Assembly (NCBI GenBank): GCA_026399835.1
Contig: JAPLQE010000056.1
Location: 62,001-126,000 of the forward strand
DNA from: Burkholderiales bacterium
GTDB lineage: Bacteria > Pseudomonadota > Gammaproteobacteria > Burkholderiales > Burkholderiaceae_E
Direction of reading: 5' to 3'
Length of the DNA: 64,000 nt
A program made the position numbers and the translations under genes. This document shows, one piece after another, positions 1 to 8,730 of this stretch (position 1 is the stretch's first letter; every line of letters starts with the position of its first letter). The notes below the pieces were generated by a model. It did no database searches. It worked only from the letters and a program-made list of their open reading frames with translations, and was not told where the DNA came from.

Positions 1-2
1 AG

Positions 3-1280
3 GCGATGTTCGCGCAGGCCGCCGCGTCGTTCACCGACGCGCGCCGCGACAGCCGCCAGAAGGATGAAGGCGACGTCGAGGCCGCGATCAAGGCCGCGCC
101 GACGGCGCGCGTGCTGCAGGCCGAGTACCGGCTGCCCTACCTGGCGCACGCGCCCCTGGAGCCGATGAACGCGGTGGTCCAGCTCAAGGACGGACGGCTC
201 GACATCTGGACCGGCACGCAGGTCCCGCGATTCGTCGTGACCGGCGCGGCGGCCGTCGCCGGGATCGCGGAATCGCAGGTCCACCTCCACGTGCAGATCA
301 TGGGCGGCAGCTTCGGTCGCAGGCTCGAGGACGATTACGTGCGCCAGGCGGTGGCGCTCGCCCGCGCGCACCAGGGCGTGCCGATCAAGATGACCTGGAG
401 CCGCGAGGAGGACATGACGCACGACTTCCCGCGCCCGCTGGCCGTCGCCCGCGCGCGGGGGGTGGTCGACACGGACCGCGTGCAAGCGCTGGACCTGAGC
501 ATCGCGGCGCAGTCGGTCGCCGCGTCCCAGCTCGGTCGGCAGAACCAGCCGGCCATGGGCCCCGACATGACCATCGTCGCCGGCGCCTGGGACCAGCCGT
601 TCGCGATTCCCCACTACCGGATCACCGGCTACCGGGTGCCGGAGATGGTGCCGGTCAGCTCGTGGCGCTCGGTGGGCGCATCGGGCAACGGCTTCATGCA
701 CGAATGCTTCCTCGACGAGCTGATCGCGGCCGCAGGCGCCGACCCGCTGGCCGAGCGACTGCGCCTGTGCTCGCACGAGCCGTCGCGGCGCGTGCTGCAG
801 GCGGTGGGCGAGCTGGCGGGCTGGGGCACGCCGCTGCCCAAGGGGCGCGGACGCGGACTGGCCTTCACCCTGTCCTTCGGCGTGCCGGTGGCCGAGGTCG
901 TCGAGGTCACGGCCACGCCCAAGGGCATCCGCATCGACAAGGCCTTCGCGGTCGCCGAGGTGGGACGGGTGCTCGACCCGGTGAACCTCGATGCGCAACT
1001 GGCCGGCGGCGTGATCTGGGGGCTGGGCCACGCGATGCTGGGCGAACTGACGTATGCCGACGGCATGCCGCAGCAGACCAACTTCCACGCCTACGAGAGC
1101 CTGCGGCTGTATCAGAGCCCGCAGATCGTGACCCGGGCGCTGCAGACCACCGGACGCATCAAGGGCATCGGCGAGCCCGGCGTGCCGCCTGCGGCACCGG
1201 CCCTGGCCAATGCGATCTTCGCGGCGACGGGGCAGCGCATCCGCGAGCTGCCGCTGCGCAAGCACATCGCGTTCGTCTGA
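3..1280 (+). CDS. Molybdopterin-binding subunit of a xanthine dehydrogenase/isoquinoline 1-oxidoreductase-type hydroxylase (5' truncated)
   Basis: This is the C-terminal part of a large molybdenum hydroxylase subunit; the frame is open to the left window edge, so the N-terminus is missing. About 425 residues are visible, against roughly 700 or more for the IorB-type family. The family oxidises N-heterocycles or aldehydes using molybdenum cofactor plus a separate 2Fe-2S subunit. Visible signatures are GGSFGRR near residue 100, typical of the cofactor-binding region, and [10 protein letters not shown] near the C-terminus, which carries the family's active-site glutamate. The 2Fe-2S subunit is not in the window and may lie further left. 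The next gene is convergent. The substrate cannot be inferred. An isoquinoline 1-oxidoreductase beta-like or aldehyde dehydrogenase assignment is equally possible. Confidence 0.88.
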   Translation, partial: AMFAQAAASFTDARRDSRQKDEGDVEAAIKAAPTARVLQAEYRLPYLAHAPLEPMNAVVQLKDGRLDIWTGTQVPRFVVTGAAAVAGIAESQVHLHVQIMGGSFGRRLEDDYVRQAVALARAHQGVPIKMTWSREEDMTHDFPRPLAVARARGVVDTDRVQALDLSIAAQSVAASQLGRQNQPAMGPDMTIVAGAWDQPFAIPHYRITGYRVPEMVPVSSWRSVGASGNGFMHECFLDELIAAAGADPLAERLRLCSHEPSRRVLQAVGELAGWGTPLPKGRGRGLAFTLSFGVPVAEVVEVTATPKGIRIDKAFAVAEVGRVLDPVNLDAQLAGGVIWGLGHAMLGELTYADGMPQQTNFHAYESLRLYQSPQIVTRALQTTGRIKGIGEPGVPPAAPALANAIFAATGQRIRELPLRKHIAFV

Positions 1281-1319
1281 GCCGGGCCGTCCCGCCGATC
1301 GAGCGAGCGGCGGCGCGGC

Positions 1320-2156
1320 TCAGCCGGCCGCCGTCCGCGCCCACAGCGCCCGCACCGCGTCCTTCATCTGCAGCGACTCCTGCCAGCGGTCCGACAGCTC
1401 GTAGCCGTCGGCGCCGGTGATGGCATAGGGCGAGGGTCCGAGCTCGCACAGGAAGGTCAGCGTCGCATCCGGCGCGGCGCGCCGGCGCCAGCTCCGGAAA
1501 CCATACGCCCACCAGTCCATGAACAGCGCCACCCAGCCCTGGTGCTGCGGGAAGCCGAGCTGCACCTGCACCTGCTCGCGGCTCGCGACGCGGCCGTGGA
1601 AGCCCCAGGTGTTGTCGAGGATGCGGTGCATCAGCCCGTGGTTGACCTCGTCGATCGGCCAGGCGAACTCGCGGCCCACCACGTAGTGCGACAGGTCGGC
1701 GGTGAATCGCAGGTCGGGGAAGCGGTCGAGCAGGTGCAGCGTGAAGAACAGGTCCGTGGTCATGCGGTCGCGATGCGTCTCGATGTGCATCGCGATGCCG
1801 GCGTCCTCGGCGAGCCGCCGCCAGCCTTCGATGTACGGCACGCACTCGTCGACCGTGTAGGGACGCACGTCGGGCTGCAGGTTCAGGTGGTCGGCGCCGA
1901 GCGCGTGCACATGCTCGAGGATGGGCTTGAGGTCGTCGACCGTGCGCGGATAGCACTGCGCCTGCCAGCTCATGCCGTGATCGCGCAGGAAGGCGGTGAC
2001 GGTCTTCGCGTACTCGAAGTCGGCGAAGCGCACGCCGCAGCCGTCGAATCCGGCGTCGCGGATCATCGCGAGCTTCTCGTCGAGGGTCCACTCGAGCCCG
2101 TCGGGACGACGGCGCTCCATCGCCCACAACGACTGGTAAACCTTGAACTGCTGCAT
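1320..2156 (-). CDS. Sugar phosphate isomerase/epimerase (xylose isomerase-like TIM barrel)
   Basis: A 278-residue protein with the pattern of AP endonuclease 2/xylose isomerase-like TIM barrels. Such enzymes use a divalent metal held by Glu, Asp and His on successive strands. Candidate ligands are in [22 protein letters not shown] and LCELGP. The ATG at 2156 was chosen because AAGGGAG lies just upstream and the conserved barrel starts at once with FKVYQSLW. Longer in-frame starts add a low-complexity Pro/Ala stretch unlike the family. It lies divergent from the flavoprotein gene at 2336, with about 180 bases between the starts, so shared regulation is possible. The substrate is unknown. Confidence 0.8.
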   Translation of the reverse strand: MQQFKVYQSLWAMERRRPDGLEWTLDEKLAMIRDAGFDGCGVRFADFEYAKTVTAFLRDHGMSWQAQCYPRTVDDLKPILEHVHALGADHLNLQPDVRPYTVDECVPYIEGWRRLAEDAGIAMHIETHRDRMTTDLFFTLHLLDRFPDLRFTADLSHYVVGREFAWPIDEVNHGLMHRILDNTWGFHGRVASREQVQVQLGFPQHQGWVALFMDWWAYGFRSWRRRAAPDATLTFLCELGPSPYAITGADGYELSDRWQESLQMKDAVRALWARTAAG

Positions 2157-2335
2157 GGGGTCTCCCTTCCGGGCTGGCGCCGGGTCCGGCCCACTGTAGC
2201 GCAGCGCGGGCGGCGGCGGCGCGAGGCGGCGCGTCGCGCGGAACGGGCTGGCCCGGTGCAGAATGGGCGCCCGCCCCGCCGGGCCGGACGCGCGAGTCTC
2301 GCGGTCCACGGACGGGCGCATCAGACGGAGACACG

Positions 2336-3742
2336 ATGGGCCGGATCGAGACCGATTATCTGATCATCGGCAGCGGCGCCGCGGGCCTCGCCTTCGCGGA
2401 CACGCTGCTGGCCGAGTCCGACGCGCACATCACGATCGTCGACCGGCACGGCAAGCCGGGCGGGCACTGGAACGACGCCTACCCCTTCGTCGCGCTGCAC
2501 CAGCCGTCCGCCTTCTACGGCGTGAACTCGATGGCGCTGGGCGCCGGCCGCAAGGACACGGCGGGCGTGAACCGCGGCCTGTACGAGCTGGCCTCCGGGC
2601 CTGAGATCAGCGGTTACTTCGACCGGGTCATGAAGCAGCGGCTGCTGCCGAGCGGCCGCGTGGACTACCGGCCGATGTGCGACTGGCAGGGCGATGGCCG
2701 CTTCGTGTCGATCCTGTCGGGCGCGGTCACCGAGGTGACGGTGCGTCGCAAGGTGGTCGACGCGGCCTACCTGAGCCCGCGCGTGCCGGCCACGCACACG
2801 CCGCGCTTCGCGGCCTCGGCCGACGCCTGGCTGCTGCCGCCGGGTGCCCTGCCCCAGCTCTGGCACGCGCCCGCCGGGCGGGACCGGCCGCGCCACTTCG
2901 CGATCATCGGCGGGGGCAAGACCGCGATGGACGCGGCGATCTGGCTGCTCGACTCCGGCGTGCCGCCCGAATCGATCAGCTGGGTGGTGCCGCGCGACTC
3001 GTGGCTGCTCAACCGGCTGCAGACCCAGCCGGGCGACGAGTTCTTCGAGCATTCGATCGGCGGGCAGGCAGACCAGATGGAGGCCTGCGCGAAGGCGGGC
3101 TCCGTGGACGACCTCTATGACCGCCTGGAGGCCTGCGGCACGCTGCTGCGGATCGACCCGAGCCGCCGGCCGACGATGTTCCACCTCGCGACGATCTCGG
3201 TCGGCGAGCTCGAGGCGCTGCGGCGGATCAGGCATGTGATCCGCAAGGGGCACGTGCGCGCGATCGATGCGGACGGACTCGAGCTCGAGCACGGCCGCGA
3301 GGCACTGCCGCCCGGCACGCTGTGCATCGACTGCACCGCGTCGGCGGTCGAGCAGCGGCCGATCCAGCAGGTCTTCCAGGGCGATCGCATCGTGCTGCAG
3401 CTCGTGCGCCTGCCGCTGCCGACCTTCAGCGCGGCGCTGATCGCGCGCGTCGAGGCAGCCTACGGGGACGACGCGACTAAGAACCGGCTCTGCGGCCCGG
3501 TGCCCTTCCCCTGGCGGACCGAGGACTATCCCCGCTCGCTGCTCGCGAACATGGCCAACCAGTACCAGTGGAGCCAGGACAAGGCGCTGCGGGGCTGGAT
3601 CCGGGACAGCCGCCTCGACGGCTTCGGCAAGCTGATCGCCTCGGTCGATCCGCAGGACGCGGCGCGGCAGGCGATCCTCGCGCGCTTCCGCACGCATGCG
3701 GCGGGGGCGATGGCGAACCTGCCCCGGCTGCTCGCCGGCTGA
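2336..3742 (+). CDS. FAD/NAD(P)-binding flavoprotein oxidoreductase
   Basis: A 468-residue protein with an N-terminal dinucleotide-binding fold: GSGAAGLAFAD at residues 12-22 is the FAD-binding GxGxxG loop. GGHWNDAYPFVALHQPS follows near residue 45, typical of monooxygenase-like flavoproteins. A second Rossmann motif, IIGGGKTAMDAAIWLL near residue 190, probably binds NAD(P)H. CIDCTAS near residue 325 is a conserved-looking late motif. GGAG-like spacing (GGAG, five bases, ATG) supports the start. The gene stands alone on its strand, divergent from the isomerase/epimerase gene. It resembles single-component flavin monooxygenases, but the substrate and even the reaction cannot be fixed from sequence. 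Confidence 0.8.
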   Translation: MGRIETDYLIIGSGAAGLAFADTLLAESDAHITIVDRHGKPGGHWNDAYPFVALHQPSAFYGVNSMALGAGRKDTAGVNRGLYELASGPEISGYFDRVMKQRLLPSGRVDYRPMCDWQGDGRFVSILSGAVTEVTVRRKVVDAAYLSPRVPATHTPRFAASADAWLLPPGALPQLWHAPAGRDRPRHFAIIGGGKTAMDAAIWLLDSGVPPESISWVVPRDSWLLNRLQTQPGDEFFEHSIGGQADQMEACAKAGSVDDLYDRLEACGTLLRIDPSRRPTMFHLATISVGELEALRRIRHVIRKGHVRAIDADGLELEHGREALPPGTLCIDCTASAVEQRPIQQVFQGDRIVLQLVRLPLPTFSAALIARVEAAYGDDATKNRLCGPVPFPWRTEDYPRSLLANMANQYQWSQDKALRGWIRDSRLDGFGKLIASVDPQDAARQAILARFRTHAAGAMANLPRLLAG

Positions 3743-3826
3743 CGCGGCTCGGCGCGGGGGCCACGGAAGGCCACGCCGCGCAGCGAGCCGGCGGAGCAGT
3801 GCGCCGGCCGAGCCGCGGCAGCGGAC

Positions 3827-4609
3827 TCAGCGGGCGACGGCGGACTGCCGGCGTCGTGCCCCGGCGGGCTGCGTGCGCCGCACCGGCGCCGGCGCGGGCA
3901 GCGGCTGGCCGCGCGGCTGCAGCAGCGTGAACCACCAGCCCGCGGCCTGCGGGTTGCCGCCGAAGAACTGCAGCAGCGCGTCCGCCTCGCGGGCATGCGC
4001 AGTGCGCAGCGGGGTCTGGTCGTTGACGCCGGCCTCGTGGTGCAGCCCGTGGATCGCCTCGTGCAGGAAGATCACGGCGAGCTGCGTGCCGGACAGGGCC
4101 GGATCGAGCTCGATGCGGCGACGCTCGAGGTCGGCCTGACCGAAGACGCGCAGACGCGTGGCTGTCTTGACCGGCAGCTGGCGCACGGTCCAGCCTGCCT
4201 GCCCGACGACGAGGCGCTGCGGCGTGCGGCCGCTGCGGCGCACGTGCGGGCTGATCGCCCGCAGCAGCGCCCACGTGAGGCCGGGGTTGCGACGGGCGAG
4301 CTGCGACAGGCCGCTGGCGAGCGAGTGCGTCAGATGCTCCTCGGTGCTGTCGACGATCAGTGCGGCCTGCGCGTAATGCACCAGGCGCACCAGCGCGTGC
4401 ACGAAGGCGCGCAGCCACTGGACAGGGTTGAGCCCCTCGCGCAGCAGGATGCGCCCGTGGGTGAGGTCGAGGCACGCATGCCGACGACGCACCGGCATCG
4501 CGTCGGCCGCGAGCTCACGGACGACCAGGGTGTACGGGCCCAGCTCGAGGCTCTCCGAGAGCGCGAAATCGCGAAGCTGGGCGGTCAGCAGGATCGGATG
4601 CGGTGGCAC
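3827..4609 (-). CDS. HExxH metallopeptidase-like protein with an internal domain duplication
   Basis: A 260-residue protein of no family I can name. HEAIH at residues 183-187 is a zincin-type zinc site, and E208 in HAREAD is a plausible third ligand. The segment around it (I166 to H190) aligns without gaps to an earlier segment (I54 to H78) in which the motif reads HALVR. The protein therefore looks like two copies of one domain, the first having lost Glu and His. There is no signal peptide, and the C-terminus is Arg/Pro-rich. The GTG start at 4609 is supported by AAGGAG nine bases upstream. The next gene, TRIC, lies on the same strand but with a terminator-like hairpin between them. A function as a protease or toxin partner would be a guess. 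Confidence 0.6.
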   Translation of the reverse strand: MPPHPILLTAQLRDFALSESLELGPYTLVVRELAADAMPVRRRHACLDLTHGRILLREGLNPVQWLRAFVHALVRLVHYAQAALIVDSTEEHLTHSLASGLSQLARRNPGLTWALLRAISPHVRRSGRTPQRLVVGQAGWTVRQLPVKTATRLRVFGQADLERRRIELDPALSGTQLAVIFLHEAIHGLHHEAGVNDQTPLRTAHAREADALLQFFGGNPQAAGWWFTLLQPRGQPLPAPAPVRRTQPAGARRRQSAVAR

Positions 4610-4731
4610 GGTGGAGACTCCTTGGCCCCCATCATGGCCCCAGTCGGGCCGGGTTTCTATTGGAAGATGCCCCAGGAGGGACTACCACCGAAGGCCGACC
4701 CTTTGACCCTCCATCGATTCCGACAAAACAC

Positions 4732-4759
4732 AATCAAATTAAACGAATCTCCCGATTCG
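4732..4759 (-). terminator. Intrinsic terminator-like hairpin after the TRIC gene
   Basis: Read on the minus strand, a perfect 6-bp stem (CGAATC/GATTCG) with a GGGA loop lies a few bases after the TRIC stop codon. It is followed by TTTAATTTGATT. The stem is modest but stands in an AT-rich island within very GC-rich DNA. Confidence 0.5.
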
Positions 4760-4765
4760 AACGAT

Positions 4766-5392
4766 TCAGGCCTCGTCAGGTCCGAGCGCGGGAAGCCGCC
4801 AGCCACGCCGCATCGCGAGCATCCGCAGCCCGAACCCCAGTGCCGCGCCGGCGGCGATCGACAGCGGCCGCGGCGCGTCGATCGCAACGAGCCCGACCAC
4901 CGTCCAGCCGCAGGCGAACGCGCAGGTCGCGTTGAGCTCGGTCCGCCGGAAGATGCGCGGCACCTCGTTGCACAGCACGTCGACGATGACGCCGCCGAAG
5001 GTCGCGGTGATCACGCCCATCATCACCGCGACGAAGGGCGGCAACCCGGCATCGATCGACAGCGTCGTGCCGGTCGCGGCGAACAGACCGAGGCCGAGCG
5101 CATCGGGCCACGGCACCACGCGCTCGACCCACGGTCGAACGCGGTCTCGCGCCAGCCAGGGCAGCAGCAGGCTCAGCGCGAACACCGCGACCACCCATTC
5201 GTGATGCTCGATCCAGAAGAGCGGACGGCGGTCGATCAGGACGTCGCGCAGCGTGCCGCCGCCGAAGGCGGCCACGAAGGCGAGCGCGAAGTGGCCGATC
5301 GGGTCCATTCCACGGCGCTCGGCCTCGAGGTATCCCGAGACGGCGAACGCGACGAGCGCGGCGATCTCGGCCCAGCGCAATGCGAGTTCCAT
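4766..5392 (-). CDS. TRIC-family/UPF0126 integral membrane protein (YadS-like)
   Basis: A 208-residue protein with about seven hydrophobic segments. It carries the two related motifs of the bacterial TRIC/UPF0126 family: AFGGGTLRDVLIDR near residue 43 and ATFGGVIVDVLCNEVPRIFRR near residue 130, the two halves of an internal repeat. Characterised relatives form trimeric monovalent cation channels, although some members have been linked to amino-acid transport. It acts in the inner membrane. Start ATG at 5392. It is divergent from the secreted protein at 5453 with 60 bases between, which include a TACAAT -10-like element at 5417-5422 for the rightward gene. Confidence in the family is high and in the transported substrate low. 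Confidence 0.88.
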   Translation of the reverse strand: MELALRWAEIAALVAFAVSGYLEAERRGMDPIGHFALAFVAAFGGGTLRDVLIDRRPLFWIEHHEWVVAVFALSLLLPWLARDRVRPWVERVVPWPDALGLGLFAATGTTLSIDAGLPPFVAVMMGVITATFGGVIVDVLCNEVPRIFRRTELNATCAFACGWTVVGLVAIDAPRPLSIAAGAALGFGLRMLAMRRGWRLPALGPDEA

Positions 5393-5452
5393 GGGACGAC
5401 TCTACCGCACGGCGCATACAATCCCAGGACGCTCAGGACAGAGGTGACCGCC

Positions 5453-6835
5453 ATGAATGCGAAGTCCCGTTCGACGCTCCTCCCGGCACGACATGGCCCA
5501 CGCGCCATACTCGCGGTCGTCGGTACGCTCGGTCTCGTCGCCCCGCAGGCCGGCGCTCAGACCACGCCGGCGCAGGTCGTGCGCGGCCCGGTCGCCACCT
5601 ACTGGCTGAGCGCGGACACGGTCTCCGGATTCGGAGCGATGGGCGCCGGCGGCGGCATGGGCATCGGCGGCATGCTGGGCATGCTCGCCGGCCGGGCCCC
5701 CGCGCCGGTCCGCACCCTCGACCTCCGGCTGGGCTCATCGCAGAGTGCCTCGGGTGCGCCCGAAGCCGCGCACCTGATCCCGCCCGGCATGTCGATGGGC
5801 CCGCAGCTGCCGCTCGTCACCCCCGAGCCGACCCGCGCGAGCACCGAGCCCACCGAGCGCACGCTGCCCAAGGGCATCGACGAGCAGCCCAAGGGCCGGA
5901 TGCTCATCTACTGGGGCTGCGGCGAGAAGGTCGGGCCGGGACAGCCGGTGGTGATCGACTTCTCGAAGATCGGTCCCGGGCAGCCGATGCCGAACCTGAC
6001 GTCGCGCAGCGTGAGGGGCCCGCGCGGACCGAGCTTCGGCCAGAGCCGCAGCTACGGGGCTTGGCCGAACGAGCGCGACCGTCAGACCGTCCCCGCCCAG
6101 GCGTCGCTGCGCGGCGAGCACCAGATCAAGGGCAACTACTCACCCGACATCCGATTCGCGGTCGAGCAGCACGACTTCATGCCGCCGGTGGAGCTGAGCA
6201 CCTCGCGCCAGCCCGCGGGCACGCAGCAGATGAGCTGGCGCCCGGTGGGCGGGGCGACCGGCTACTTCATGAGCGCGGTCGGCGCCGGCAGCGCGGACGG
6301 CGGCGGCACGGTGGACATCGTGATGTGGACCTCGAGCGCGGTGCAGGAGACCGGCGGGGCTCTGGCCGACTACGTGCAGCCCGCCGAGGTGTCCCGCCTG
6401 ATCCGCGAACGGGTCGTGCTGCCGCCGGACCGCACGGAGTGCATGCTGCCCGCCGAGGTGGTGAAGTCGATGCCCGCGGGGCTGCTCAGCTTCATCGCCT
6501 ACGGCGACGAGCTCAACGTCTCGCATCCGCCCCGTCCGGCCGACCCCAAGGTGCCCTGGGACATCCAGTGGTCGGTGAAGCTGCGGCTGAAGTCGAGCAC
6601 TTCGCAGATGCTGGGCGAGGGCATGGCGGGCCTGATGGGTGGCGCAGGCGGTGGCGGGCGGGCGCCGGCGGGCGCACCGGCGGCGGGGAGCGCGCCGCCG
6701 ACGCCAGCCGGGTCGACGCCGCCGTCCGACGGCGCGCCGCCGCCGGCCTCGCAGGCCCCTGCCAATCCGTCCGACGCCGTCGAGCAGGGCCTGCGCGAAG
6801 GCGCCCGCGTGCTGCGCGGCCTCTTCAACCGCTGA
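5453..6835 (+). CDS. Secreted protein of unknown function, glycine-rich N-terminus and Pro/Ala-rich C-terminus
   Basis: A 460-residue protein I do not recognise. The N-terminus has basic residues, a hydrophobic core (AILAVVGTLGLVA) and an AGAQ cleavage site near residue 36, so it is probably exported. A Gly/Met-rich stretch (about residues 60-80) resembles a small membrane-inserting or glycine-zipper segment. The central region contains MLIYWGCGEKVGPGQP and SWRPVGGATGYF, suggesting beta-rich, fibronectin-like segments. The end is Pro/Ala-rich, then finishes with a short amphipathic helix. The ATG at 5453 was chosen because it directly precedes the signal peptide. The flavodoxin-like gene starts nine bases after the stop, so the two are probably co-transcribed. 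Confidence 0.75.
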   Translation: MNAKSRSTLLPARHGPRAILAVVGTLGLVAPQAGAQTTPAQVVRGPVATYWLSADTVSGFGAMGAGGGMGIGGMLGMLAGRAPAPVRTLDLRLGSSQSASGAPEAAHLIPPGMSMGPQLPLVTPEPTRASTEPTERTLPKGIDEQPKGRMLIYWGCGEKVGPGQPVVIDFSKIGPGQPMPNLTSRSVRGPRGPSFGQSRSYGAWPNERDRQTVPAQASLRGEHQIKGNYSPDIRFAVEQHDFMPPVELSTSRQPAGTQQMSWRPVGGATGYFMSAVGAGSADGGGTVDIVMWTSSAVQETGGALADYVQPAEVSRLIRERVVLPPDRTECMLPAEVVKSMPAGLLSFIAYGDELNVSHPPRPADPKVPWDIQWSVKLRLKSSTSQMLGEGMAGLMGGAGGGGRAPAGAPAAGSAPPTPAGSTPPSDGAPPPASQAPANPSDAVEQGLREGARVLRGLFNR

Positions 6836-6843
6836 CCCGCGCG

Positions 6844-7362
6844 GTGCCCGCGCCCGGCCGCCGGCTGCTCATCGCCTGGTGGTCGAACACCGGCGGCACG
6901 GCCCGACTCGTGCAGGCGGCCGCCGCCGGCGCACGCGAGGCGGTCCGCGACGAACCGGACCCGCCTCGGGTCCTCGACGTGCGCTGCGACCGGCTCGCTC
7001 CCGCGGCCGTGCTCGCGGCCGACGCGCTGCTCTTCGCCACCCCGGAGTGCCTGGGTTCGATGGCCGGCCCGATGAAGGCGTTCTTCGACCGCTGCTACTA
7101 CCCTGCCCTCGACGCGCTGAACGGTCGGCCGTACGCAGCCATCGTCTGCGCCGGCAGCGACGGCCTGGGCACGGTGCGGCAGATCGAGCGGATCGCCACC
7201 GGCTGGCGGCTCGTGCGCGCGGCCGAGCCGCTGCGGGTGATCACCGGCGCCCAGACGGCCGAGGCGCTCCTCGCACCCAAGGCGATCGGCCCGGCCGATC
7301 TGGAGCGCGCCGCGACCCTCGGGGGCACGCTGGCCGCCGGACTGGCGCTCGGGCTCTGGTAG
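6844..7362 (+). CDS. Flavodoxin-like/NAD(P)H-dependent FMN oxidoreductase family protein
   Basis: A 172-residue protein starting with GTG. WSNTGGTARLV at about residues 14-24 matches the phosphate-binding loop of flavodoxins. ADALLFATPECLGSMAGPMKAFFDRCY is the typical second FMN-contact region, here resembling NADPH-dependent FMN reductases and WrbA-like proteins. It lacks a signal peptide, so it acts in the cytoplasm and probably carries or reduces flavin. It begins nine bases after the secreted protein's stop codon, without a clear Shine-Dalgarno sequence, which suggests coupling. It is convergent with the phosphofructokinase gene. The electron partner is unknown. Confidence 0.78.
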   Translation: MPAPGRRLLIAWWSNTGGTARLVQAAAAGAREAVRDEPDPPRVLDVRCDRLAPAAVLAADALLFATPECLGSMAGPMKAFFDRCYYPALDALNGRPYAAIVCAGSDGLGTVRQIERIATGWRLVRAAEPLRVITGAQTAEALLAPKAIGPADLERAATLGGTLAAGLALGLW

Positions 7363-7452
7363 GGCGCGCGATCGCCGCGATCGACGCGCACATCGCCCGG
7401 ATCCGGAATGCCGACGGCCGCAGCGCCGCAGGCCCCGTGCCCCCCCCGGCCC

Positions 7453-8631
7453 TCAGGACGCGGGCGCGTCGGCTGACGCCTCGTCGCCGCGGGCGCCCTC
7501 CTGATCCGCAGGCACCGGCTCGTCGCCGAAGCGTGTGCCGACCGCGCGCGCGGCCTGCACCCACGGATGGTCCGGCGGCACGGTGCGCAGTGTGGCGATC
7601 GCTTCGGCGATCGGTGCGGTGACGATCTCGGTGCCCCGCAGCGCGACCATCACGCCGGAGTCGCCGCGGCAGGCGGACTCGGCCGCCGCGACGCCGAAGC
7701 GCGTCGCCAGCAGCCGGTCGTAGGCGGTCGGCGTGCCGCCGCGCTGCAGGTGCCCGAGCACGGTGACCCGTGTCTCGAGACCGGTACCGGCCTCGATCCG
7801 CTGGGCGATCACGGCGCCCACGCCGCCGAGCTGCCTGGCGTCGGTGCGGCGCCGGTCGATGCCTCGCAGCACCTCGCCACCCTCGGGCAGCTTCGCGCCT
7901 TCCGCCACGCAGACGATCGAGAAGCGCCGGCCGCGCAGCGCGCGCTGGCGGACATGCCGGAACACCGACTCCCAGGCGAACGGCACCTCCGGGATCAGGA
8001 TGGTGTCGGCGCCGCCGGCCATGCCGCCGGCCAGCGCGATCCAGCCCGCGTAGCGCCCCATCACCTCGATCACCATGACCCGGTGATGCGACGACGCGGT
8101 GGTGGTGAGCCGGTCGATGGCCTCGGAGACGATCGACACCGCGGTGTCGAAGCCGAAGGTCGTGTCGGTGGCCGACAGGTCGTTGTCGATGGTCTTCGGT
8201 ACGCCCACCACCGGCACGCCGAGCGCGACGAAGCGCTGCGCGATGTGCATCGAGCCGTCGCCGCCGACCACGACCAGCGCGTCGAGCGCGGTCTCGCGGA
8301 TCCGCGCGAGCATCTGCGCCGACACGTCGTGGATCTCGACCGAGCCGTCGGGCGCGGTCACCGGGAAGTGCCACGGGTCGCCCTTGTTGGAGGTGCCGAG
8401 GATGGTGCCGCCCTCGCCGATCAGCCCGGCGACCTCGCCGTAGTCGAGCTCGCGCATGCGGCCCTCGAGCAGCCCCTCGAAGCCGTCCTCGATGCCGACC
8501 ACCGTGACGCCGTGGCGGCCGCGCGCGGTGCGCGTGAAGGCCCGGATGACCGCATTCAGGCCCGGGCAGTCGCCGCCCCCGGTCAGCAGTCCGATGCGTC
8601 GGGGCGGGGAACGGTAGAGCGTGTCGGCCAT
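7453..8631 (-). CDS. pfkA: 6-phosphofructokinase (PfkA family, mixed-substrate type)
   Basis: A 392-residue phosphofructokinase that phosphorylates fructose 6-phosphate in glycolysis. GGGDCPGLNAVIRA near residue 18 and VVGGDGSM near residue 112 form the phosphoryl-donor site, and PKTIDND near residue 136 is the catalytic loop. GGDGS has Gly where PPi-dependent enzymes have Asp, which favours ATP. The Lys in PKTIDND, replacing the Gly of E. coli PfkA, belongs to the long clade that mixes ATP and PPi enzymes. The C-terminal 20 residues are an acidic, Ala-rich tail. It is divergent from the nuclease gene at 8731. The family is sure; the donor is inferred. Confidence 0.92.
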   Translation of the reverse strand: MADTLYRSPPRRIGLLTGGGDCPGLNAVIRAFTRTARGRHGVTVVGIEDGFEGLLEGRMRELDYGEVAGLIGEGGTILGTSNKGDPWHFPVTAPDGSVEIHDVSAQMLARIRETALDALVVVGGDGSMHIAQRFVALGVPVVGVPKTIDNDLSATDTTFGFDTAVSIVSEAIDRLTTTASSHHRVMVIEVMGRYAGWIALAGGMAGGADTILIPEVPFAWESVFRHVRQRALRGRRFSIVCVAEGAKLPEGGEVLRGIDRRRTDARQLGGVGAVIAQRIEAGTGLETRVTVLGHLQRGGTPTAYDRLLATRFGVAAAESACRGDSGVMVALRGTEIVTAPIAEAIATLRTVPPDHPWVQAARAVGTRFGDEPVPADQEGARGDEASADAPAS

Positions 8632-8730
8632 GGGTCGCCTCGTCGGGTCAGTCTGCCGCGATGCTACCGCGAGCGCGCGGCCCCGCCATGGCCGCGTGCT
8701 AGCCTGTGTCAGGAACCTTGTCGCGTCCCG

